Assembly (NCBI GenBank): GCA_002328585.1
Contig: DCUV01000054.1
Location: 24,581 to 63,825, forward strand
Source: Spirochaetia bacterium UBA2205
GTDB taxonomy: Bacteria > Spirochaetota > UBA4802 > UB4802
Length of the DNA: 39,245 nucleotides
Direction: 5' to 3'
How positions within the stretch are numbered: the first letter of the stretch is position 1; each line of letters opens with the position of its first letter. Below, piece after piece: positions 8,125 to 18,276 of the stretch. The notes beneath the pieces are model-generated. The model made no database searches and had not been told where the DNA came from. It saw nothing but the letters and a program-made list of their open reading frames with translations. A program made the translations under genes and the position numbers.

Positions 8125-8856
8125 TCAATCTCCAGAGGAGGAATGATAAATAGAGAGGATAAATATAAATACAATAGAAAGAATTATCCTTCTATCTATT
8201 GATTTTTGTAGATCACCACTCATATCAAGAGTATAATTACTACGAAATATATTAAACTCTCTGGTCAAGATCCCTATAACATTACTGTCTTTGACTATTA
8301 AAAACCGCCTATTTAGAAACGAATGTATTATAGAATCACTTTTTATCCTGCATAATAAATATCCATTAATATAGCATAAACAATCACCCTTAATAGTTGC
8401 CAGCAGTTGACCATCATTATCGATAACTTTATAAGCGGGTTTTGAGAAGAAGCCAGACCTTACGTCGTCAAGCACTTCAAAAAGATGCTGCTTTTTATTA
8501 ACATTTAGCCATGCTACTATAGGTTGCGCTTTTAGCAATGAGTTAGCAACATTATACCCTATAATAGGTGCGGCTACTATGGCGATACCTATGACGATAT
8601 CTATTATAAAACCTGGCACAAGTGTCTCATATTTAACGCTCAAGAAAGCTGTTATTACCATAACAAAAATAAATACTAAAACAATGCTAAGCATACCCAT
8701 GAAGGCCGCAAATAAATTATTATCAAGATTAACAAGTTTTTCAGCATAAAGAATAATCTTTTTTTTCTCATCATACACATACACTTTTGGAGGAAAATAT
8801 CCTCTTATTGAAATAAAAAATGTATCTCTATCCAGAACTTCATTTATTTGATCCAT
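8125..8856 (-). CDS. Membrane protein with tubby/LURP-one-like (scramblase-related) fold, putative
   Basis: The 243-residue protein is not recognised with certainty. Two hydrophobic segments near residues 48-72 and 80-105 form an inserted hairpin. Around them the strand pattern TFFISIRGYFPPKVYVYDEK, then HLFEVLDDVRSG, then YKVIDNDGQLLATIKGD and FLIVKDSNVIGILTREFN resembles LURP-one/phospholipid scramblase-like beta-barrels, in which 'ydekgkli' and 'D.dG.llg.ik' strands repeat. A short hydrophobic stretch ends the protein. The start at 8856 follows AGGA eight bases upstream. It has no obvious partner. Another possibility is simply a lineage-specific membrane protein. Confidence 0.45.
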   Translation of the reverse strand: MDQINEVLDRDTFFISIRGYFPPKVYVYDEKKKIILYAEKLVNLDNNLFAAFMGMLSIVLVFIFVMVITAFLSVKYETLVPGFIIDIVIGIAIVAAPIIGYNVANSLLKAQPIVAWLNVNKKQHLFEVLDDVRSGFFSKPAYKVIDNDGQLLATIKGDCLCYINGYLLCRIKSDSIIHSFLNRRFLIVKDSNVIGILTREFNIFRSNYTLDMSGDLQKSIDRRIILSIVFIFILSIYHSSSGD

Positions 8857-9121
8857 ATTTTTTTCCTACAGCTTCTTACAATAAGTAATACCCCTTGCAG
8901 GCTATTTTGTTTATATGATTTTTAGTTTTAGCCATTGTTTCTAATTCAATAAAGGAAATAGAATTAATTCAATCAATTTTTTGTCTTTTTTATAATTTGC
9001 TATACCAATCAGATATAGTTTTATTCCCGGATGGGAACTCAACCCATGATGATGCTAAAGATTATTATAACTTGTTTGTTACAGATTAAATCATATTCGG
9101 AAGGAGCTATCTATTTCAGAA
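8857..9121. other. Intergenic region without a recognised gene
   Basis: Between the membrane-protein start (8856) and the acyl-CoA dehydrogenase terminator there are about 265 bases. All frames are broken by stops or show no family pattern. It must hold the promoter of the minus-strand gene ending at 8125, but I see no convincing -35/-10 pair. Confidence 0.4.
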
Positions 9122-9160
9122 GAAAAATTATAATAAGGACACCATGTTCTGGTGTCCTTA
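9122..9160 (-). terminator. Rho-independent terminator of the acyl-CoA dehydrogenase gene
   Basis: On the minus strand TAAGGACACCA (9160-9150) pairs with TGGTGTCCTTA (9144-9134), with a 5-base loop, and is followed by TAATTTTTCTT. The stem begins 17 bases after the stop codon of the gene ending at 9177. Stem plus T-tract fits an intrinsic terminator. Confidence 0.8.
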
Positions 9161-9176
9161 CATTCATAGTAAATAT

Positions 9177-10886
9177 TTACTCATTCATGGCATATTGCCC
9201 TTTTAACGCATACACCTGCTCATTCCATACCTTATTAAAAATTGCATCATCCAGAACAGGTTTTTTGATCATCTTTACAATAAGCTCATTTTGCTTATCG
9301 CTGTTTTTCTGCCCTGTGTAAAGCCGTGTTGCATACGCGGAGAAATCGCTGACTATGAATTTGAAAATCTCGTCAATGATCTCATCTTCAATATTGTATA
9401 TCTTCTTGTTTTCACAGATAAGCTGCGTATAGGGAATCAATGTAAACAACTCACCCACCGAAAGCATGTAATCAATATTCTTTGCTTGCTTTTCATCCGG
9501 AGTTCCCTTAATAAGGAAATTTTTAAATGCTTCTATCTGTTCTAAGAAAACCTCCAGATTGTTGCTCTTGATGCCTTCATATGCTTTTCTGTAATCATTA
9601 AATTGTATCGATCCCAATCCTTTTGCCGGTCCCTGATTAAACAAAAAGCTATCATTGGCAGGATCATCCCGGCGAGGCACCTCAGGATATTCTTTTGGCT
9701 TAAACATAAAGTTTTGTAAAAATTTTACAATGAGAGCCATATTAACATGCGTTGTCCCTTCCAGCTTAGGAAGCATGCCGATATCACGGATTGCCATCTC
9801 AAAATAGGTATCCTGCTCAAAGCCTTTAGCGGCTATGACCTCGTGCAGCAAGCCAATGACCTTTTCTCCTTCCATGGTCACCTTCATCTTCTGAATTGGA
9901 TTGTACAAAAGGTATCTGCGATCATCAGGATTTGCAGTACGGAAATAATCACATGCTCTTAGAGCAAACAGCTTCATCGCCGCCAACCGTGCAAAAGCCT
10001 CGGTAAATATTTTCTTAACATGCGGAAAATCGGTTACATACATATCATAAAGTCTTCTGTTTGCTGCATGGTCGATAGCTTCATAGAATGCATGCTCACA
10101 TATTCCAATTGAAGCCCACCCCAATTCATACTTACCAACATTTACTGTGTTAAGCGATGAATCCCATGCATGGTTCCCACGTGATAGGATATCGGCTTCG
10201 GTAATTGGATAATCATGGAGGGCAAACTCAGCAACGTACGCCTGGCGTACACCCGAAGTGCTTATTTTTTTAACGCATTCATAATTAGGATGTTTTGTGT
10301 CCACTACAAAGAACACATATTCACCGGTATCAGCCATTTTGCCAAATACCGAAAGAAGAGCAGCAGCATTTCCATTTCCAATATAATATTTATCACCACG
10401 CGCTAAATAGGTACCATCACCTTTTGGATACAGCATCATATCGGTGCCATAGATATCAGCACCATGCTCTTTTTCGGAAAGCCCAAAACCAAAGATGCCA
10501 CCGTCTTTTAAGAGTTTAGCAGCCTTGTGTTTTACCTCTTCATTCTGACCCATCCAGATTGGGCCCAAACCCAATATAGATACCTGCCATGCATACCAAT
10601 AGCATAGCCCATAAAAACCTAAAATTTCATTATACTCCTCAATGCGCCACATATCCCACCGTGAATCCTTATCACCATACCCTGAAGGTGTAAGGAGTGT
10701 TGCAAAAGCCTGTTCTTTTTTAATGAATTCTAAGAAATCATCATACCATACGGCTGCTTGATCGTCTTCTTTGATCTTCTTTAATCCTTTTTTTTCAAAG
10801 AATTCGATAGCTTTCAGCATAATTTGCTTTGATCTATCATCAGCATGATGACGTTCATACTTTTTTGGATTAAATAGTAACATCAT
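9177..10886 (-). CDS. Acyl-CoA dehydrogenase family protein (long form)
   Basis: The 569-residue flavoprotein is longer than classic acyl-CoA dehydrogenases (about 380) because of an extended N-terminus and a C-terminal helical region of about 140 residues, as in the ACAD group used by anaerobes. Family marks are FGFGLSEKEHGADIYGTDMM (FAD/substrate loop), YYIGNGNAAALLSVFGK, and LPKLEGTTHVNMALI, where LEGT contains the glutamate that acts as catalytic base in medium-chain enzymes. It should oxidise an acyl-CoA to the enoyl-CoA and pass electrons to ETF. Two ATGs are adjacent (10886 and 10883); the GGGGG ribosome binding site better suits 10883. The gene stands alone and has its own terminator. 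No ETF or thiolase gene is nearby. Confidence 0.85.
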   Translation of the reverse strand: MMLLFNPKKYERHHADDRSKQIMLKAIEFFEKKGLKKIKEDDQAAVWYDDFLEFIKKEQAFATLLTPSGYGDKDSRWDMWRIEEYNEILGFYGLCYWYAWQVSILGLGPIWMGQNEEVKHKAAKLLKDGGIFGFGLSEKEHGADIYGTDMMLYPKGDGTYLARGDKYYIGNGNAAALLSVFGKMADTGEYVFFVVDTKHPNYECVKKISTSGVRQAYVAEFALHDYPITEADILSRGNHAWDSSLNTVNVGKYELGWASIGICEHAFYEAIDHAANRRLYDMYVTDFPHVKKIFTEAFARLAAMKLFALRACDYFRTANPDDRRYLLYNPIQKMKVTMEGEKVIGLLHEVIAAKGFEQDTYFEMAIRDIGMLPKLEGTTHVNMALIVKFLQNFMFKPKEYPEVPRRDDPANDSFLFNQGPAKGLGSIQFNDYRKAYEGIKSNNLEVFLEQIEAFKNFLIKGTPDEKQAKNIDYMLSVGELFTLIPYTQLICENKKIYNIEDEIIDEIFKFIVSDFSAYATRLYTGQKNSDKQNELIVKMIKKPVLDDAIFNKVWNEQVYALKGQYAMNE

Positions 10887-11094
10887 TACCCCCTATTCAA
10901 CTATAATATATAATACAAATTAGTATATACTATTTATGATTCTTATTGTTTAATATAGCACTACATCAAAAATTTTAAGTCAACAATAAAAATATATTAT
11001 TTTTTCACCAAAAATATCATACTATTGCTAATCATACTTTTTAAAATGTCAGAATATGATTCTTTACATAAAAATTTCATGCATATCAAATATA

Positions 11095-11124
11095 TTGACA
11101 AAACAATCGTACACAATTTATTAT
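11095..11124 (+). promoter_or_regulatory. Promoter of the GPH-family symporter gene
   Basis: TTGACA (11095-11100) and TATTAT (11119-11124) are 18 bases apart; the start codon at 11155 follows 30 bases later with AAAAGGAG in between. Confidence 0.5.
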
Positions 11125-11154
11125 TGAAAACTCTTGTTATAAAAGGAGTAATAT

Positions 11155-12513
11155 ATGGCTTATAGTACAAAACTATCGAATAAAGAAAAATATTCATTTG
11201 CCATAGCCGGTTTTGGACAAAATATCATAATAACATTCACAACAACCTTCATGTTGGTTTATCTCTATAACTTTGTTGGCTTCAGCCTATCGGGGATTGC
11301 CACACTTACTGCTATAATAGGAGCTGCAAAAATATGGGATGCACTCAATGATTTCATCATGGGCATGCTTGTAGATTATACCCATACCCGATGGGGTAAA
11401 TTACGACCATATATACTCCTTTCTGCTTTTCCAATTGCTTTGCTCACCATATTGCTATTTGCTATCCCACAAACTACTGAAACATATAAGCTTATCTTTT
11501 TTGCTATTGTTTATATCTTATGGGATATGGTCTATACCCTGGGCGATGTACCCTACTGGGGGCTTGCAGGAGTCATAACCGTAAGACTGGACGACAGGGT
11601 AGAAACTATTGCATTGGCAAGGACCTTGCAGGCAGTAGCACTTGCCATAACAACCGTTCTCAGTCCCTTGATGGCTCACTGGTTAAGCTTTTCAAATGAA
11701 ACCACTGCAGCAGGGTGGACGCGCACAGCAATTATATTATCAATAATAGGCATGGGACTTTTTACCCTGGCATTTTTTAATACCACTGAAAAGGTTCCCC
11801 TTCAACACAATAAACAAACAATACGCCAGATGATCAATGCCATTATTACCAACAAACCACTTTTGCTTATCCTTGCAGGCAGCGCGTTGAACTTTGGACG
11901 AGATATTGTCCAGGTGGGAGGCGCTGTTGTGGCATCGATAGTTTTTGGTGACGAAAAAATATTTTCCTTGTTAGGTGGTGTGCTTATTGCAGCTATTATT
12001 ATATCAAACTTGCTTACTCCTCTGGTGCTTAAGGTTATGTCTAAAAAGATGCTTATGATTATTTCAAGCATACTGTCAGCATTGATATATACAGCGATGT
12101 ATTTTATTGGATATAGCAACTTCTGGCTTTTTGTTTGCATGCTTTTTGTATCAGGATTTTTCACCGGATTTTTTATTGTGATACAAACAGCAATGATTGC
12201 TGATTCGGTTGATTATTATGAGTACAAAACTGGTTCACGAAATGAAGGGATAAGTTTTGCTGGATTAACATTTATTTCAAAGCTCATGGGAGCACTGGCA
12301 ACCATGGTTTTTGGGATGGTTGTTGTTGCAGTGGGCTACTCCACGGGTGTTACCATTACACCTCATATCAAGGATGGCGTTTTCCTATCAATAACGATAA
12401 TCCCTGCAATCAGTTGTGCTATTGGCATTATCCCATTTCTATTTTATCCTCTCAGCGATAGCACCATGAGTGAAATTTTAGTACAATTGCAACAACGACG
12501 TGGCAGCACATAA
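11155..12513 (+). CDS. GPH-family (MelB-like) sugar:cation symporter
   Basis: The 452-residue protein has about 12 membrane helices. The N-terminal third contains DALNDFIMGMLVDYTHTRWG followed by KLRPYILLSA, which is the signature of the glycoside-pentoside-hexuronide:cation symporter family (DxxxDPxxG...RWGKxRP). The second half has the typical ADSVDYYEYKTGSRNEGISF loop (residues around 345-365). Such carriers import sugars or glycosides, including uronates, with sodium or protons. ATG 11155 follows a strong AAAAGGAG. The gene converges on a GH38 mannosidase, so a mannose-containing glycoside is a plausible substrate, but orientation shows they are not one operon. Confidence 0.85.
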   Translation: MAYSTKLSNKEKYSFAIAGFGQNIIITFTTTFMLVYLYNFVGFSLSGIATLTAIIGAAKIWDALNDFIMGMLVDYTHTRWGKLRPYILLSAFPIALLTILLFAIPQTTETYKLIFFAIVYILWDMVYTLGDVPYWGLAGVITVRLDDRVETIALARTLQAVALAITTVLSPLMAHWLSFSNETTAAGWTRTAIILSIIGMGLFTLAFFNTTEKVPLQHNKQTIRQMINAIITNKPLLLILAGSALNFGRDIVQVGGAVVASIVFGDEKIFSLLGGVLIAAIIISNLLTPLVLKVMSKKMLMIISSILSALIYTAMYFIGYSNFWLFVCMLFVSGFFTGFFIVIQTAMIADSVDYYEYKTGSRNEGISFAGLTFISKLMGALATMVFGMVVVAVGYSTGVTITPHIKDGVFLSITIIPAISCAIGIIPFLFYPLSDSTMSEILVQLQQRRGST

Positions 12514-12549
12514 TAAGTTGATGATAAAATTTTTATACTAATCGTTGCA

Positions 12550-15492
12550 TTATAGCTGTAATACAAACGTTTTTATCTCAAAGGGAGTAAAGGCAACAGA
12601 TTGCAAATTTGTTTTGTTTAGTACGTTTTCCAGCATATCTGCTTCATACGCCTGCTTAACATTGAAGCTCACATCAAAAGAAGCAATGGTATCGTTGCCA
12701 TAACATTCATACGCACGTATAACGATTGCATCGTGCAGTTCTGCTTTTTTAACTGTTTCAATAATGATACTGTGGTTACTGGTATAAATCATAGGCGGCA
12801 TGGCAACCGTGCCATCGGTAATCCTTGGGGCATAATTAAATATATATCCATAGCATAGAGTGTCACAGCTTTTAAAATCACCTGTATGCGGATACAGGGC
12901 ATACTTAAAGACATGCTTCCCCCTGTCTGCTGACGGGTCAGGATAAACAGGTGAGCGCAACAGATTAAGGCTGATAACACCTTCTTTAACCCTGTGCCCA
13001 TACTTACAATCATTTATTAATGCAACTCCATAATTACTGTTACTCACATCAACCCATTTATGCGCACAAATTTCATACTGTGCCCGCTCTAGTGACGTTC
13101 CATCTTTTGTACTTCTGCCATAGTGTCCAAACTGGATATCACACAAAACAGTATCGTCAAACATCAGAGGCATAAAATCAGCGCGCAGCATTTTGAACGT
13201 TTCATGGTAATCACATCTGGTATCAAACTCTATATAAGGTTTTCCGGCATATACTATTACATCCTGCCGCAGGGTTGTTTTTTTATGGTTATAGTAATTT
13301 CTGCGCACCGCCATGGGACCATCAACAAATGTTTCACAATGAACCAGCGTTAGTGCTATCTTTTTCTTTTTGCGATAGTTGTTATCAATATCCCAAGCAT
13401 TGTAAAATTTCCATCTGTCGGTATAAAGAACCAATTTATTAAAATAATCCCCGCAAACTTCTCTATTGTTAATTTTGTCAAACAGTGAAACTATATATCC
13501 TGTTTTGGAAAACTTTGCTTTGAGACAGTCATTCTCAATATAGTCTTTGCCACAGCTTACCGGGAAATCTGCAACCACCCCTTTCAGGGGAGCTGAACTA
13601 TATCCTTTAATTTCAGCACTATACCAGTGACTATCGACCTTAAAAAACTCCGTGCGCGCAAATGGTGCTGCATTAATACATGATTTCCCATGACTATCAT
13701 CAGAAAGATAACGAATACTGTTATTGATCGCATCCTCAAGCTCAACCATCATAGCGTTATAACGCATGGTGCTTTCATCATATACCCGCTTAACGCTTGA
13801 ACCGGGTAAGATGTCATGGAACTGATACAAAAGAACCTCTTTCCAAATTCTTTCAAACAACGCATGGGGATAGCTGTACCCTTTAAGATAAGCGCAGGCT
13901 GCAAGATATTCACATTCATGGAGCAGTAATTCTAACTTCCGGTTATAGTATTTATTTTGAGCCTGCGTGGTATAGGTGCCCTGATGTTTTTCCAGATACA
14001 GCTCGCCCTGATAAACGGGAAGCACATCCTTATATTGTTCCAGCCGTTTAAAAAATTTCACTGCACTGCCAAACTCCACCCGTGGCAACCATTGTATTGT
14101 TTGCTGGCGCTTGATAAGCTCAACGTGTGTTTGCGTTGGGCCACCTCCACCGTCGCCATTACCGTAAACAAGCAGTGCATTGCGCAACCTGTCCTTCTCC
14201 ATGAAATTATCCAGAGCTTGTTTTACACAAAGCGGTGTAGCACCACTGGTGTAATCGCCTTCCGGGGGCATGTGCGCCAGCACACTGCTTCCATCAATAC
14301 CAACCCAGTTAAACGTTGTATGCGGAAATTTGTTATATTCATTCCATGCCAGCTTAATAGTAGCAAAATAGTGTATCCCGCATTTTTTTAAAATCTGCGG
14401 CAGATTTGCATTAAATCCAAATGCATCCGGCAACCAGCAGGTAACTACATCCATTCCAAATTCATCGTAAAAAAATTTCTTGCCATAGTAAATCTGGCGT
14501 ATTAACGATTCACCGCAGGGGAGGTTGGTATCACATTCAACCCACATGCCCCCCTGTAATTCAATATTCCCTGCTGCTACAGCCTGCTTTATTTGCATGT
14601 AAAGGTTGGGATTATTTAATTTTATCCATTCAAACTGTTGTGGTTGACTTGCACCAAAAACAAATTCAGGATATTGATCAATAGTACGCAAAGCGTTGGC
14701 AAATGTACGCACCGCTTTGCGCTTTGATTCCCGTACCGGCCATAGCCATGCTAAATCAAGATGCCCCTGCCCGACCGCAGTGACACCATAATCTGAACTT
14801 CCACCATCAATGGTATATGCTTCATTAAGAATAGCTTTAGCCTTTGCAACATCCGGTGGGAGATAACCTTTAAGCGCTTTATACACCGCATCACAATATG
14901 ATAGTAGCCGATGCCTCATGGCGGTATCATTGCAGGTTAAACATGCATAACAATACGTCAGATATTCATAATACATGTCTTTTATATCATCACGGCAGAG
15001 GGCAATATACGCATCATGAAATTTTGCCCTGCCAAAGGGCTGGACTATCTTCCCGTTAAAGCTTACATCAATCCATACATCCAGCAATCCACATCTGGTG
15101 GCATCATCAATTGCAATAACCCGCCTATCCCATGTAGGTTGCAGATAATCCATAAACGTGCATCTGCTATTAATGGCACAGACTTTCATTTCATTATTGT
15201 AATACACCCCCTCACCATCAATAGCAATAATCACAACAAGATGGCTGGATGCAAGCTCTGCGGGTATAACACCTTTCACATGCAGCCACGCGCAATCATA
15301 CGCTTTCCCCCAAACATCACCTTTTTGTAATGGGCGATAGTTCCTGTTTAAGCGTTCATCATACGGGATTGGTTCGCTGTCGGTAGTAATAGCTACCGTG
15401 ACATCCACAACTCTGGTGTAGATATGTTTTTTTATCCTGTGTAGCCGGTAGAGCAAAGCAGGATGTTTATAGATACCCCATTCACCTTTCAT
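12550..15492 (-). CDS. Alpha-mannosidase, glycoside hydrolase family 38
   Basis: The 980-residue protein has the full domain order of bacterial GH38 enzymes: an N-terminal ~220-residue jelly-roll region, the catalytic barrel starting at GQGHLDLAWLWPVRES (zinc-binding His and Asp) and continuing with LQGGMWVECDTNLPCGESLI and CWLPDAFGFNANLPQIL (the Asp of LPDAFG is the nucleophile in characterised members), then the helical middle domain (YQFHDILPGSSVKRVYDE) and C-terminal beta domains. It hydrolyses terminal alpha-mannosides. No signal peptide is visible, so it is probably cytosolic and acts on imported mannosides. The ribosome binding site before ATG 15492 is weak. The chemoreceptor gene lies 160 bases upstream on the same strand. 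Confidence 0.92.
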   Translation of the reverse strand: MKGEWGIYKHPALLYRLHRIKKHIYTRVVDVTVAITTDSEPIPYDERLNRNYRPLQKGDVWGKAYDCAWLHVKGVIPAELASSHLVVIIAIDGEGVYYNNEMKVCAINSRCTFMDYLQPTWDRRVIAIDDATRCGLLDVWIDVSFNGKIVQPFGRAKFHDAYIALCRDDIKDMYYEYLTYCYACLTCNDTAMRHRLLSYCDAVYKALKGYLPPDVAKAKAILNEAYTIDGGSSDYGVTAVGQGHLDLAWLWPVRESKRKAVRTFANALRTIDQYPEFVFGASQPQQFEWIKLNNPNLYMQIKQAVAAGNIELQGGMWVECDTNLPCGESLIRQIYYGKKFFYDEFGMDVVTCWLPDAFGFNANLPQILKKCGIHYFATIKLAWNEYNKFPHTTFNWVGIDGSSVLAHMPPEGDYTSGATPLCVKQALDNFMEKDRLRNALLVYGNGDGGGGPTQTHVELIKRQQTIQWLPRVEFGSAVKFFKRLEQYKDVLPVYQGELYLEKHQGTYTTQAQNKYYNRKLELLLHECEYLAACAYLKGYSYPHALFERIWKEVLLYQFHDILPGSSVKRVYDESTMRYNAMMVELEDAINNSIRYLSDDSHGKSCINAAPFARTEFFKVDSHWYSAEIKGYSSAPLKGVVADFPVSCGKDYIENDCLKAKFSKTGYIVSLFDKINNREVCGDYFNKLVLYTDRWKFYNAWDIDNNYRKKKKIALTLVHCETFVDGPMAVRRNYYNHKKTTLRQDVIVYAGKPYIEFDTRCDYHETFKMLRADFMPLMFDDTVLCDIQFGHYGRSTKDGTSLERAQYEICAHKWVDVSNSNYGVALINDCKYGHRVKEGVISLNLLRSPVYPDPSADRGKHVFKYALYPHTGDFKSCDTLCYGYIFNYAPRITDGTVAMPPMIYTSNHSIIIETVKKAELHDAIVIRAYECYGNDTIASFDVSFNVKQAYEADMLENVLNKTNLQSVAFTPFEIKTFVLQL

Positions 15493-15652
15493 TGTATTAT
15501 TTAATACCGCTCATGATAGGTTTCATAGCGATAATTCTCATCAGAATATACACCAAAAAAACAGTCATTGCCTCAATGTTAAATCTTCCTAAACACATAA
15601 CCAACAAAATCATGTGTGATTATATTCATAGCAAAACCGGGCATTAATATGC

Positions 15653-17203
15653 TTATACATGAGCAATCTCATCCTGTAAGCCTTTAGCAAGCTGCAATAA
15701 CTCGTGTGCGTTTTCAGCTAATGTTATTGAACCAGCAGCATTAGCCTGCGCTGTTTCATTGACGCTTGCCACCGATTTGGCAATCTCCATGGCTGCAGTC
15801 TTTTGTTCCTCAATTGCCGATAGAATACTATCTGAAAAGCTCTTCAATGTCTGTGCATCACTTCGTACCGCTTCATTATCTTTAAGCTGTTTCTGCATCG
15901 ATTCAAAAAGTTGTTTCATTTCATCAGAAATCATTGCCACTGATGCTACCATCTTCTTGATGTTTGCTGTCATCTGTTCAATGTTGGCAAAACCACTCTG
16001 TATCTCTTTCACATTGATAGTAATAAGCGATGCTATCTCCTTTATACTTGTCGTTGTCCTATCTGCCAGCTTAGATATTTCATCAGCCACAACGGCAAAT
16101 CCTCTGCCAGCATCCCCTGCACGCGCTGCTTCAATTGCAGCATTAAGCGAAAGTAAATTGATTTGATCAGCAATATCATTGATTATTTCAATGATATTAT
16201 TCATATCCTGGGAGCTTTTCATGATGCTGCCCATACTCTCATTCATGGTATTGAGCGACCCTTCCACCAATGACCCCTGCTTTGATACATCCTCTGCTTT
16301 ACCTGATGAAACATTTACCCGGGTGCCCATCCCTTCAATAAACATGGAAAGTTCATTGATCCTGACTATCAAACGGGTAATCATATCAAACTGCTTTGTT
16401 ACTGAATCACTGATACTTTCAATACCGGCAGTCATCTCCTCTACGGTTGATGTTATCTCTTCTGCGGAAGCTGCCTGTGATTGTGCCCCATGTGAAAATA
16501 CAGCAGAAGATTCAGAACTTTGCTCCGCAAGTGCAGTCAACTGTCGGGACAAACCCTGTACCGATACCAATAAATTTTTTATAACATCACGTTGCTTAAC
16601 ATTTTCTTCAGATTCTTTTTCTAACTGTTGCAAATTACGCGTGTTTATCCTTACTATTAACAAACACAGCACAAATGACAATATGACGGAGAAGAGATGG
16701 TCTACTAACATATTTTGTAAAAAATGCAAATAAACATTGGTAAGAATACTGTTCATTATTAGAGTGCATACAATGGTACTGACTATAAAAAACACGCTTA
16801 TACCAATAACCCATCGTATGCGACAGAACAAAGCTGTTAGTATTATGATTACCGTCATATAATAAGTAAATGACAGAAAAACATCATTTTTTAAATCTAA
16901 ACCAGTATAAAATAAAAATGTAACAATTAAAATTGCCGCAACACTTACAAACATATTCGCACTTGTATTATATTGCCCATTTTTTAAAAGAATCAATCCC
17001 ATGATTGATGCAAGCAGTAATATTGTTAAGACTACATTAGCCGGTGCGAAAAAGCCCCTGGGTTGTATAATATTAAAAGCTAATAGTGCAATGGGAATAA
17101 GTATAATAAATGTCATGGTGAAATAAAATAGTGTCCTGGCTTTTTCCTGTATCATAAATGAATTTTCCATATATCTGGCTAAGAAATAATTGGATAATTT
17201 CAT
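15653..17203 (-). CDS. Methyl-accepting chemotaxis protein without periplasmic domain
   Basis: The 516-residue receptor has about six closely spaced membrane helices in residues 25-200, no extracytoplasmic sensor domain, and then a long coiled coil. The signalling tip is intact: INLLSLNAAIEAARAGDAGR followed by GFAVVADEISKLAD, the CheA/CheW-binding hairpin. Flanking Glu/Gln-rich heptads would carry the methylation sites. A six-helix module as sole input suggests sensing within the membrane, for instance of energy state or a lipid-soluble ligand; this is inference. AGGGGG eight bases before ATG 17203 supports the start. No che gene is nearby. Confidence 0.88.
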   Translation of the reverse strand: MKLSNYFLARYMENSFMIQEKARTLFYFTMTFIILIPIALLAFNIIQPRGFFAPANVVLTILLLASIMGLILLKNGQYNTSANMFVSVAAILIVTFLFYTGLDLKNDVFLSFTYYMTVIIILTALFCRIRWVIGISVFFIVSTIVCTLIMNSILTNVYLHFLQNMLVDHLFSVILSFVLCLLIVRINTRNLQQLEKESEENVKQRDVIKNLLVSVQGLSRQLTALAEQSSESSAVFSHGAQSQAASAEEITSTVEEMTAGIESISDSVTKQFDMITRLIVRINELSMFIEGMGTRVNVSSGKAEDVSKQGSLVEGSLNTMNESMGSIMKSSQDMNNIIEIINDIADQINLLSLNAAIEAARAGDAGRGFAVVADEISKLADRTTTSIKEIASLITINVKEIQSGFANIEQMTANIKKMVASVAMISDEMKQLFESMQKQLKDNEAVRSDAQTLKSFSDSILSAIEEQKTAAMEIAKSVASVNETAQANAAGSITLAENAHELLQLAKGLQDEIAHV

Positions 17204-17445
17204 TACAAATCCCCCTGTGGTAGCACCCTGTATTTATTACCTAATAATACTATTACTAAAAAGTATGCTATGCATAATTGCAAACACAATTTATATTATA
17301 TTTTTAAAAAGCTCCAATTGTATTGCAATACTCATTTTATTCGCAATAATAATTATCTTGACTTTATGTCTGAGAATATGGAACAATTAGGTTGTATAGT
17401 ATTGTAGCAACGAATGGGTCCAATTGTTCAATTTTCGCTATGGGT
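17204..17445. other. Intergenic region without a recognised gene
   Basis: About 240 bases between the divergently arranged chemoreceptor start and the palindromic repeat element. It is very AT-rich with no coding pattern. It should hold the chemoreceptor promoter (minus strand) and the promoter of the exported hydrolase (plus strand), but I find no pair of boxes worth naming. Confidence 0.35.
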
Positions 17446-17560
17446 GACATTTTTGCCGATAGTCGTCCTGAATTCATTTCAGGATTTTAGTTAATTATCT
17501 GGATTTTGGGTCAAGCCAGGAATGACAATGCAGAATAATTCTATTTTTGGAGGATATATC
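17446..17560. repeat. Dispersed palindromic repeat element ahead of the MBL-fold gene
   Basis: The stretch has TCCTGAA (17466-17472) facing TTCAGGA (17478-17484), followed by CTGGATTTTGGGTCAAGCCA (17499-17518) and GGAATGAC. Sequences of the type 'CTGGAT..GGGTCAAGCC..GGAATGAC' are short palindromic elements scattered in many bacterial genomes. A related element occurs at 31041-31160, and both end with AATTCTATTTT just before a start codon. Confidence 0.6.
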
Positions 17561-17561
17561 T

Positions 17562-18275
17562 ATGAAAAAAACATTGATGATTTGTTTGCTTACTTTATTA
17601 GTAGTGTATGCCAGCTCAATGATCATTGCAAAAAACCAAATGGAGAGTATACCTATGGTTGACGCAATACACTGGTTAGGGCATGATACCTTCAAGATTG
17701 TAAAGGATATAGTCATCTATACTGATCCTTTTAAAATAAAAAATAAGGATAATGCTGATATTATCCTAATTACTCATGAACACTTTGATCACTGCTCACC
17801 CGGTGATATTAAAAAACTGCAAACTAATGATACTATCATCATTGCACCAAAAGATTGCATCGCAAAACTTTCAGGAAATGTTAAAGCTATCAACCCTGGC
17901 AAAAGCATAGTAGTAAAAGGCATAACCATTGAAGCTATCCCGGCGTATAATACCAATAAACAATTTCATCCAAGAAGCAATCAATGGGTAGGATATATTA
18001 TTACTATCGATTCTATGCGCATCTATATGGCAGGTGATACTGATTATATCCCTGAAATGAAATCGCTTAAGAATATTACCATTGCGCTGCTGCCTGTATC
18101 AGGCGTCTATGTTATGACTGCTGATGAAGCAGCACAGGCTGCATTGGCAATAAAGCCAGAAGTTGCAATTCCCATGCACTATGGCTCGATAGTTGGAACT
18201 ATTGCCGATGCAAAAAAATTTGAAAGCCTTCTTAAGGGCAAAGTGCAGGTGGTGATAAAGAAACAAGAAAATTAA
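17562..18275 (+). CDS. Exported metallo-beta-lactamase-fold hydrolase (UlaG-like)
   Basis: I start at ATG 17562 behind GGAGGA, giving 237 residues; a longer reading from TTG 17547 would include the ribosome binding site. The first ~23 residues (MKKTLMICLLTLLVVYASSM) are a signal peptide. The mature part carries the metal motif THEHFDHCSPGD (HxHxDH variant), MAGDTDYIPEM with the metal-bridging Asp, and a final IPMHYGS histidine, the order seen in UlaG-type metal-dependent hydrolases. Many members of this branch are annotated only as MBL-fold hydrolases, and the substrate is unknown. A terminator follows immediately, so it is a single-gene transcript. Confidence 0.8.
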   Translation: MKKTLMICLLTLLVVYASSMIIAKNQMESIPMVDAIHWLGHDTFKIVKDIVIYTDPFKIKNKDNADIILITHEHFDHCSPGDIKKLQTNDTIIIAPKDCIAKLSGNVKAINPGKSIVVKGITIEAIPAYNTNKQFHPRSNQWVGYIITIDSMRIYMAGDTDYIPEMKSLKNITIALLPVSGVYVMTADEAAQAALAIKPEVAIPMHYGSIVGTIADAKKFESLLKGKVQVVIKKQEN

Positions 18276-18276
18276 G

